Source of the DNA: DASUBN01 sp035691665
Lineage (GTDB): Bacteria > Pseudomonadota > Gammaproteobacteria > Natronospirales > REEB76
Length of the DNA stretch: 6,169 bases
Direction: 5' to 3'
Assembly: GCA_035691665.1 (NCBI GenBank)
Contig: DASSIS010000158.1
Location: forward strand, 1-6,169
Both the position numbers and the translations under genes were made by a program. The notes under the pieces are model-generated. The model saw only the letters and a list, made by a program, of their open reading frames with translations. It was not told the DNA's origin and did not search any database. Shown in pieces: positions 1 through 3,842 of this stretch; the stretch's first letter is position 1; the number at the start of each line of letters is the position of its first letter.

Positions 1-720
1 CCCAAGGCCGGCAAGACCATGATGCTGCAGAACATCGCCCAGTCCATCGCCGCCAACTACCCCGACGTCTACCTCATCGTGCTACTCATCGACGAGCGGC
101 CCGAGGAAGTGACCGAGATGCAGCGCTCCGTGAAGGGCGAGGTCGTGTCCTCCACCTTCGACGAGCCCGCCACCCGCCACGTGCAGGTGGCCGAGATGGT
201 CATCGAGAAGGCCAAGCGCCTCGTCGAGCACAAGCGCGACGTGGTGATCCTGCTCGACTCCATCACGCGCCTGGGCCGGGCCTACAACACCGTGGTGCCG
301 GCCTCCGGCAAGGTGCTCACGGGCGGCGTGGACGCCAATGCCCTGCAGCGCCCCAAGCGCTTCTTCGGCGCCGCGCGCAACATCGAGGAGGGCGGTTCGC
401 TCACCATCCTCGCCACCGCGCTGGTCGAGACCGGTTCGCGCATGGACGACGTGATCTACGAGGAGTTCAAGGGCACCGGCAACTCCGAGATCCACCTCGA
501 CCGCCGCATCGCCGAGCGCCGCGTGTTCCCGGCCATCAACATCAACAAGTCCGGCACGCGCCGCGAGGAACTGCTGGTGCCGCAGGACGAGCTGCAGAAG
601 ATGTGGATCCTGCGCAAGCTCCTGCACCCCATGGACGAGCTGGCCGCCAGCGAGTTCATCCTGGACAAGCTGAAGGACACGAAGACCAATGGCGAGTTCT
701 TCGACTCCATGAAACGCTGA
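1..720 (+). CDS. rho: Transcription termination factor Rho, C-terminal part (5' end cut by window)
   Basis: Hexameric RNA-dependent ATPase/helicase that ends transcription at Rho-dependent sites. The reading frame is open from base 1, which falls inside the Walker A loop (PKAGKT). About 239 residues of a protein usually near 420 are therefore present, and the N-terminal RNA-binding (cold-shock-like) domain lies outside the window. Visible in order: Walker A (codons 1-6), LLIDERPEEVTEM (about 28-40), Walker B VVILLDS ending near codon 87, the Q-loop KVLTGGVDAN (about 104-113), the R-loop KGTGNSEIH (about 157-165), and SGTRREE, which holds the arginine finger of the family. The C-terminus (FFDSMKR) aligns with the normal end of Rho, so this end is complete. 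Its TGA stop is also the first three bases of the left inverted repeat of the following repeat element. Identification is near certain from the conserved motifs. Confidence 0.99.
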   Translation, partial: PKAGKTMMLQNIAQSIAANYPDVYLIVLLIDERPEEVTEMQRSVKGEVVSSTFDEPATRHVQVAEMVIEKAKRLVEHKRDVVILLDSITRLGRAYNTVVPASGKVLTGGVDANALQRPKRFFGAARNIEEGGSLTILATALVETGSRMDDVIYEEFKGTGNSEIHLDRRIAERRVFPAININKSGTRREELLVPQDELQKMWILRKLLHPMDELAASEFILDKLKDTKTNGEFFDSMKR

Positions 721-740
721 AGCGGGTCTTTTGGCCGGGT

Positions 741-797
741 GCGGCGTGACGTTCAGGACGAACTAACGCCGCGGTAGGGCAGGATGCCCGAGAGCGG
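741..797 (+). repeat. Type A double-hairpin arm of copy 1
   Basis: Hairpin 1: GCGGCGT (741-747) pairs with ACGCCGC (766-772). Inside it GTTC (751-754) pairs with GAAC (760-763) around loop AGGAC. Hairpin 2: CCGC (769-772, shared with hairpin 1) pairs with GCGG (794-797). Inside it GGGC (777-780) pairs with GCCC (786-789) around loop AGGAT. The two outer stems share bases, so they may be alternatives. Copy 2 has the same arrangement with different stem bases. Confidence 0.8.
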
Positions 798-855
798 CGG
801 GCGGGAGGATACCTCGCCCATTTCGCTTCACAATCCTGTTTCGCGAAATGGCCCA

Positions 856-896
856 GGGCGGACTTCCTGTCCGCCCGCACGTCGCATGCGACGTGC
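856..896 (-). repeat. Type B hairpin-palindrome arm of copy 1
   Basis: A 21-nt hairpin (856-876) has an 8-bp stem GGGCGGAC/GTCCGCCC and, on the - strand, loop AGGAA. It directly abuts a perfect 20-nt palindrome (877-896; half-site GCACGTCGCA). The same 21 + 20 geometry recurs three more times in the window. Confidence 0.85.
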
Positions 897-952
897 CCTA
901 GCCCGCGGCCAAAATCCCTCGCTTCAATTCATGAACACGCTGTTTCAGCCCA

Positions 953-981
953 CGAACCCCGCTCCGGCGGGGTTCGTTTTT
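953..981 (+). terminator. Intrinsic (Rho-independent) terminator downstream of rho
   Basis: A 9-bp perfect GC-rich stem, CGAACCCCG (953-961) with CGGGGTTCG (968-976), has a 6-nt loop CTCCGG and is followed by five T residues (977-981). It is the only canonical terminator between rho and the next gene, so it most likely ends the rho transcript. Repeat copy 1 lies between the rho stop codon and this site. The remaining bases to the next start (982-1045) hold no clear gene. TTGAAC at 986-991 could be a -35 box, but no convincing -10 follows at normal spacing. Confidence 0.9.
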
Positions 982-1045
982 GGGGTTGAACTTTAGAGCC
1001 GGGGCGCCGGTCTGAAGCTTTAAGACCTGAAGCCTGGAGGCCGCC

Positions 1046-1558
1046 ATGGCCCGGAACCGACGTATCCGACACATCGTCCTGTCGCTGGCCCTGGGCCTCT
1101 TGCCCCTGGCGGCGGGGGCGATGCCGTCCTCCTGCGCGGACCCGGCCTACAAGCAGTTCGACTTCTGGCTGGGCGACTGGAACGTCACCACCCCCGACGG
1201 CAAGCTCGTGGGCCGCGACCACGTGGAGAAGCTCTACGGCGGCTGCGTGCTGAAGGAGAACTGGACCGGCCTGCAGGGCGGCAGTGGCTCGAGCTTCAAC
1301 ATCTACGACGCGCCCCGCAAGCTCTGGCACCAGAGCTGGGTGGACTCCATGGGCACGCTGCTGGTGCTGGAGGGCGGCCTCAAGGACGGGCGCATGGTGC
1401 TCTCCGGCGACCAGGTACAGAAGGACGGCAGCCATCTCCTGAACCGCTTGACCTGGGCGCCCCAGGACGGCAGGGTGCGCCAGACCTGGGATGTCTCCAA
1501 GGATGGTGGGAAGACCTGGAAGATAGTCTTCGACGGCATCTATAAAAAGGCCAACTGA
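1046..1558 (+). CDS. Small exported DUF1579-like protein of unknown function
   Basis: 170 residues. A Sec signal peptide is likely: basic RNRRIR at residues 3-8, hydrophobic stretch about 10-24, and a probable cleavage after AGA (residue 25), giving a mature protein of about 145 residues in the periplasm or outside. The motif FDFWLGDWNV (38-47) and the repeated Trp-rich strands (NWTGL, HQSWVD, LTWAP, QTWDV, TWKI) resemble DUF1579-type, lipocalin-like beta proteins; this family call is from memory. Cysteines at 30 and 67 could form a disulfide. The start is supported by GGAGG at 1036-1040, 5 nt before the ATG. It stands as a single-gene unit between the rho terminator and repeat copy 2, which begins one base after its TGA. 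The real substrate or role cannot be read from the sequence. Confidence 0.85.
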   Translation: MARNRRIRHIVLSLALGLLPLAAGAMPSSCADPAYKQFDFWLGDWNVTTPDGKLVGRDHVEKLYGGCVLKENWTGLQGGSGSSFNIYDAPRKLWHQSWVDSMGTLLVLEGGLKDGRMVLSGDQVQKDGSHLLNRLTWAPQDGRVRQTWDVSKDGGKTWKIVFDGIYKKAN

Positions 1559-1582
1559 CTAAAAATGGATCTTTTGGCCTCT

Positions 1583-1637
1583 GGCGTTGTGACGGACAGG
1601 AGTCCTAACGCCGCGTGAGGCAGGATGCCGGGAGCGG
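1583..1637 (+). repeat. Type A double-hairpin arm of copy 2
   Basis: Hairpin 1: GGCGTT (1583-1588) pairs with AACGCC (1607-1612). Inside it GGAC (1594-1597) pairs with GTCC (1602-1605) around loop AGGA. Hairpin 2: CCGC (1611-1614) pairs with GCGG (1634-1637). Inside it GGC (1619-1621) pairs with GCC (1627-1629) around loop AGGAT. The inner stem of hairpin 1 is GGAC/GTCC here and GTTC/GAAC in copy 1, so pairing is kept while bases change. Confidence 0.8.
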
Positions 1638-1689
1638 CGGGCGGCCCCTCGGCCCTCTCGCTGCGCTGTCCTGCTACGCTCGCGGTCCA

Positions 1690-1730
1690 GGGCGGACATC
1701 CTGTCCGCCCGCTCGCCGTATACGGCGAGC
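1690..1730 (-). repeat. Type B hairpin-palindrome arm of copy 2
   Basis: A 21-nt hairpin (1690-1710) has a 9-bp stem GGGCGGACA/TGTCCGCCC when read on the - strand, with GGA at the tip. It directly abuts a perfect 20-nt palindrome (1711-1730; half-site GCTCGCCGTA). Confidence 0.87.
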
Positions 1731-1801
1731 CCGCGCCTAGCCAGAGTCCAAAATCTCTCATTTTTAGCGTAGTTACGATTGGGTTCCGTAGACGCTTTAG
1801 C

Positions 1802-1828
1802 TGTCACAGACAAGACCCCCGATCCGTC
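1802..1828 (+). promoter_or_regulatory. Candidate ECF41-dependent promoter of the sigma factor gene
   Basis: TGTCACA (1802-1808) and CGTC (1825-1828, followed by CTA) are separated by exactly 16 nt. From memory, ECF41 sigma factors recognise a TGTCACA-type -35 and a CGTC-type -10. The site lies 35 bases before the ATG, and an identically spaced site precedes the next gene. This implies autoregulation. The start codon has a modest ribosome site, GAAGG at 1853-1857. Confidence 0.75.
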
Positions 1829-1863
1829 CTAGGCTTAAGGACCCGTCAGTCCGAAGGCCGCCC

Positions 1864-2733
1864 ATGCCCAGTCCCGCCGAAGCTTTCCTGACCCATAGGC
1901 CGCGCCTCTTCGGCCTCGCCTACCGCATGCTCGGCTCCCGGGCCGACGCGGAAGACGTGCTGCAGGACGCTTACCTGCGCTGGCAGACCGCCCGCCGCGA
2001 TGAGCTCAAGAGCCCCGAGGCCTGGCTCGTCACCGTGGTCACGCGCCTCAGCATCGACCGGCTGCGCAGCGCCAAGGCGGAGCGGGAGGCCTACACCGGC
2101 CCCTGGCTCCCCGAACCGCTGGTGGCCCCGGACCCGGAGATACCCGAGCGCAGCCTCGAGCTCGCCGACGACATCTCCCAGGCCTTCCTCGTCATGCTGG
2201 AGCGTCTCGCGCCCGAGGAGCGGGCGGTGTTCCTGCTGCGCGAGGTGTTCGACGCGGATTACCCCGAGGTCGCCCAGATGCTCGGCAAGAGCGAGAGCGC
2301 CTGTCGGCAGATGCTGCACCGGGCCAAGGAGCGGGTGCACCAGGAGCGGCCCCGCTTCCAGGTGAACCCCGAGGCCCACAAGCGGCTGCTGGCCCGTTTC
2401 GCCGCCGCCGCGGCGAGCGGCGACCAGGAGGCCTTGCGCCGGCTCTTCGCCGAGGACGTGAGCTTCACTGCCGACGGCGGCGGCAAGGTCAAGAGCACCA
2501 CCAAACCCATCCAGGGCGCCGGGCGGGTCATGCGGCTCTTCTGGGCCATCAACCGGCGCCTGGGCGGGCACCTGAGCTACCGCGAGGCCACGATCAACGG
2601 CCAGCCGGGGCTCTTGCGCTTCTACGACGGCGCGCTGGACGCCACCCTGAGCTTCGTCACCGACGGTGAGCGCATCCTCGACGTGTTCCTGGTGCGCAAC
2701 CCGGATAAGCTGCTACACGTCCACGTCGCCTGA
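1864..2733 (+). CDS. ECF41-family RNA polymerase sigma factor with C-terminal SnoaL-like domain (SigJ-like)
   Basis: 289 residues, longer than a typical ECF sigma factor (about 180-200) because of a C-terminal extension. Sigma-2 lies at about 8-75 (RLFGLAYRMLGSRADAEDVLQDAYLRW, core and -10 contacts). The linker holds WLPEP at 81-85. Sigma-4 lies at about 112-160 (LAPEERAVFLLREVF, then an HTH with SESACRQMLHRAKERV). The extension at about 170-285 is SnoaL/NTF2-like and carries DGGGK (204-208) and NPDKL (279-283). WLPEP, DGGGK and NPDKL together are the known signature of group ECF41, in which the fused domain controls activity and no separate anti-sigma gene is needed. None is seen here. The CMD/AhpD-like gene downstream is the genomic partner typical of ECF41. 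The effector sensed by the C-terminal domain is unknown. Confidence 0.95.
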   Translation: MPSPAEAFLTHRPRLFGLAYRMLGSRADAEDVLQDAYLRWQTARRDELKSPEAWLVTVVTRLSIDRLRSAKAEREAYTGPWLPEPLVAPDPEIPERSLELADDISQAFLVMLERLAPEERAVFLLREVFDADYPEVAQMLGKSESACRQMLHRAKERVHQERPRFQVNPEAHKRLLARFAAAAASGDQEALRRLFAEDVSFTADGGGKVKSTTKPIQGAGRVMRLFWAINRRLGGHLSYREATINGQPGLLRFYDGALDATLSFVTDGERILDVFLVRNPDKLLHVHVA

Positions 2734-2736
2734 AGC

Positions 2737-2763
2737 TGTCACGACGCGCCGCTCTCGCGCGTC
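2737..2763 (+). promoter_or_regulatory. Candidate ECF41-dependent promoter of the CMD/DCC-like pair
   Basis: TGTCACG (2737-2743) and CGTC (2760-2763, followed by TTA) are separated by exactly 16 nt, the same geometry as the site before the sigma gene. The site begins 3 bases after the sigma factor stop. Both sites are followed within a few bases by CTTAAGG. Transcription from here would begin at about 2770, which argues against a GTG start at 2771 for the downstream gene. Confidence 0.75.
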
Positions 2764-2806
2764 TTAAGGGGTGAGGGCCGCAGCATCGGCCCATAAGGAG
2801 CACCCC

Positions 2807-3283
2807 ATGTCCCGCCTCAGCGTCCATTATTCGACCCTGCTTCCCGAAGTCTTCAACAAGCAGCTGGAGTTCAGCCACACGCTGCACAAGTCCCCGCTGG
2901 ACGCGAACCTCCGCGAGCTCGTGAACCTGCGCATCTCCCAGATCAACGGCTGCGCCTACTGTATCGACATGCACGCCCGCGCCCTGCTGGAAGCGGGCGA
3001 GGACCTGCAGCGCCTGCTGATGGTGCCCGCCTGGCGCGAATCGAGCTTCTTCACCCCGCGGGAGCGCGCCGCCCTCGACTGGGCCGAGCGCGTCAATGCC
3101 CGGGACGAGGAGGCCATGGACGCGTCCTTCGCCGAGCTCAAACGGCACTTCGAGGAGAAGGAGATCGCCGCGCTCACATACGCCGTGGCCGTGATCAACG
3201 CCTGGAACTTCATGAACGTGAGCCTTAAGACCCCGGTGGCCAAGAAGCCCATGCCCGAAGCCAGGCTGAAGAAGGTTTCTTGA
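2807..3283 (+). CDS. Carboxymuconolactone decarboxylase family / AhpD-like alkylhydroperoxidase-type protein
   Basis: 158 residues from the ATG at 2807. This start is chosen because AAGGAG (2795-2800) lies 6 nt upstream and the protein then begins at the usual MSRLSVHY-type N-terminus. The frame stays open to a GTG at 2771, but that codon sits at the predicted transcription start. The core LRELVNLRISQINGCAYCIDMH holds the AhpD-type active site: Glu37, Cys49-x-x-Cys52 and His56. Glu-to-Cys and Cys-to-His spacing match AhpD (12 and 4 after the second Cys). Such all-alpha proteins use the CxxC pair in thiol peroxidase or disulfide chemistry; a true decarboxylase role is unlikely given the CxxC. 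It follows an ECF41 sigma gene and overlaps the next gene by 4 nt. The physiological substrate is not known. Confidence 0.93.
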   Translation: MSRLSVHYSTLLPEVFNKQLEFSHTLHKSPLDANLRELVNLRISQINGCAYCIDMHARALLEAGEDLQRLLMVPAWRESSFFTPRERAALDWAERVNARDEEAMDASFAELKRHFEEKEIAALTYAVAVINAWNFMNVSLKTPVAKKPMPEARLKKVS

Positions 3284-3621
3284 AGCGCATCCGCATCTAC
3301 CGCAACCCGAACTGTGCGAAATGTGCCCGTTACGCACGCCTGCATCAGCGCCTGGATTGGTTTAAGCGTGTAGAAGTCTCCACGGATACGCCAGTCGGCC
3401 GTCAGCCGTTGTCCATGGGCGAAGTGGTAGTGCAGGAGCTTGCTAGCGGCCGCCTTTTCCACGGCGCCGTGGCGCTCGCGGCCATCTGCCGGCAGATCCC
3501 GGCCTATGCACCCATGCGCTTGCTGCTGAAGATCCCAGCGGTGCGCCGGGCAGCGGACAAAGAAATGGCTGGGTGCAACGACGGCAGTTGTGATCTACCG
3601 ACAAAAGCCGCTGATAAATAG
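3280..3621 (+). CDS. Small CxxC thioredoxin-fold-like protein, probable DCC (DUF393) family
   Basis: 113 residues. The start is a TTG (3280-3282) overlapping the stop of the preceding gene as TTGA, with GAAGG at 3271-3275. The overlap points to translational coupling and shared transcription. The N-terminal beta strand followed by Cys12-x-x-Cys15 (NPNCAKC) resembles DCC-family thiol-disulfide proteins. The later order also fits that family: a GRLFHGAVALAAICRQI segment, then MRLLLKIPAVRRAADK. The canonical DGxCxxC is degenerate here (NPNCAKC), so the family call is moderate. The C-terminus has an extra CNDGSC pair (Cys99, Cys104) that could be a second redox or metal site. Cytoplasmic location is expected, since no signal peptide is seen. 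Base composition looks somewhat less GC-rich than its neighbours. It may recycle the AhpD-like partner; that is inference. Confidence 0.75.
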   Translation: MKRIRIYRNPNCAKCARYARLHQRLDWFKRVEVSTDTPVGRQPLSMGEVVVQELASGRLFHGAVALAAICRQIPAYAPMRLLLKIPAVRRAADKEMAGCNDGSCDLPTKAADK

Positions 3622-3680
3622 AAAACTAAAAAACGAGAGATTTTGGCCGCGGGCTAGGCGCGGGGTTCACCGAGGAGCGG

Positions 3681-3721
3681 GCTCGTCATATATGACGAGC
3701 GGGCAAACAGGATGTTTGCCC
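3681..3721 (+). repeat. Type B palindrome-hairpin arm, left side of copy 3
   Basis: A perfect 20-nt palindrome (3681-3700; half-site GCTCGTCATA) is directly followed by a 21-nt hairpin (3701-3721; stem GGGCAAACA/TGTTTGCCC, GGA at the tip on the + strand). Confidence 0.87.
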
Positions 3722-3775
3722 TGGGTCGTAAACGTGAATCGCTGCTCGCTACGCATCCGGCTCCGCTCGCGACCA

Positions 3776-3816
3776 GGGATGCCATCCTGGCATCCCGTCC
3801 GCCGCATGCGGCGGAC
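3776..3816 (-). repeat. Type B hairpin-palindrome arm, right side of copy 3
   Basis: A 21-nt hairpin (3776-3796; stem GGGATGCCA/TGGCATCCC, GGA at the tip on the - strand) is directly followed by a perfect 20-nt palindrome (3797-3816; half-site GTCCGCCGCA). The stem bases differ from the other three B arms while the geometry is identical. Confidence 0.87.
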
Positions 3817-3842
3817 CCCCCCCCTGGCCAAAAGATCCGTTT

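Larger units (their letters stand above)
718..926. repeat. Structured intergenic repeat, copy 1 (arms A + B), 209 bp
   Basis: Imperfect terminal inverted repeats at 718-737 and 906-926 share TGAAGCG and TTTTGGCCG. The left arm (type A) holds two hairpins with AGGA loops on the + strand. The right arm (type B) holds a 21-nt hairpin and a 20-nt palindrome, with its AGGA loop on the - strand. Between the arms, CATTTCGC (819-826) pairs with GCGAAATG (843-850) around ACAATCCTGT. The reverse complement aligns along its length with copy 3, sharing for instance GATTTTGGCCGCGGGCTAGG, and copy 2 has the same length and order of parts. No obvious target-site duplication flanks it. The repeat family is clear; its name and function are unknown to me. 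Confidence 0.9.
1559..1767. repeat. Structured intergenic repeat, copy 2 (arms A + B), 209 bp
   Basis: Same length and order of parts as copy 1. The terminal inverted repeats are the best preserved of the three copies: CTAAAAATG at 1559-1567 against CATTTTTAG at 1759-1767, continuing through TTTTGG/CCAAAA to CTCTGGC (1579-1585) against GCCAGAG (1740-1746). The element begins immediately after the TGA (1556-1558) of the upstream gene and ends 34 bases before the ECF41-type promoter site. No target-site duplication is apparent. Short open frames across it are by-products of its GC-rich palindromes. Confidence 0.9.

Noticed and set aside
986..1027. Promoter for the DUF1579-like gene (TTGAAC at 986-991) and small inverted repeat GGTCT/AGACC (1009-1013, 1023-1027)
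   Set aside because: No acceptable -10 at 16-18 nt spacing, and the 5-bp inverted repeat is within chance expectation.
1583..1612. Resemblance of GGCGTT...CCTAACGCC to integron attC core sites
   Set aside because: The inverted cores are only about 18 nt apart with a single short inner stem, the L/R box arrangement is missing, and no integrase or cassette is nearby.
1846..2571. 241-codon open frame on the - strand
   Set aside because: It is antisense to the ECF41 sigma factor gene, has biased composition, and matches no recognisable family.
2771..2806. Upstream GTG start adding 12 residues to the CMD/AhpD-like protein
   Set aside because: It lies at the predicted transcription start and lacks a ribosome site. 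The ATG at 2807 has AAGGAG in place and fits the family N-terminus.
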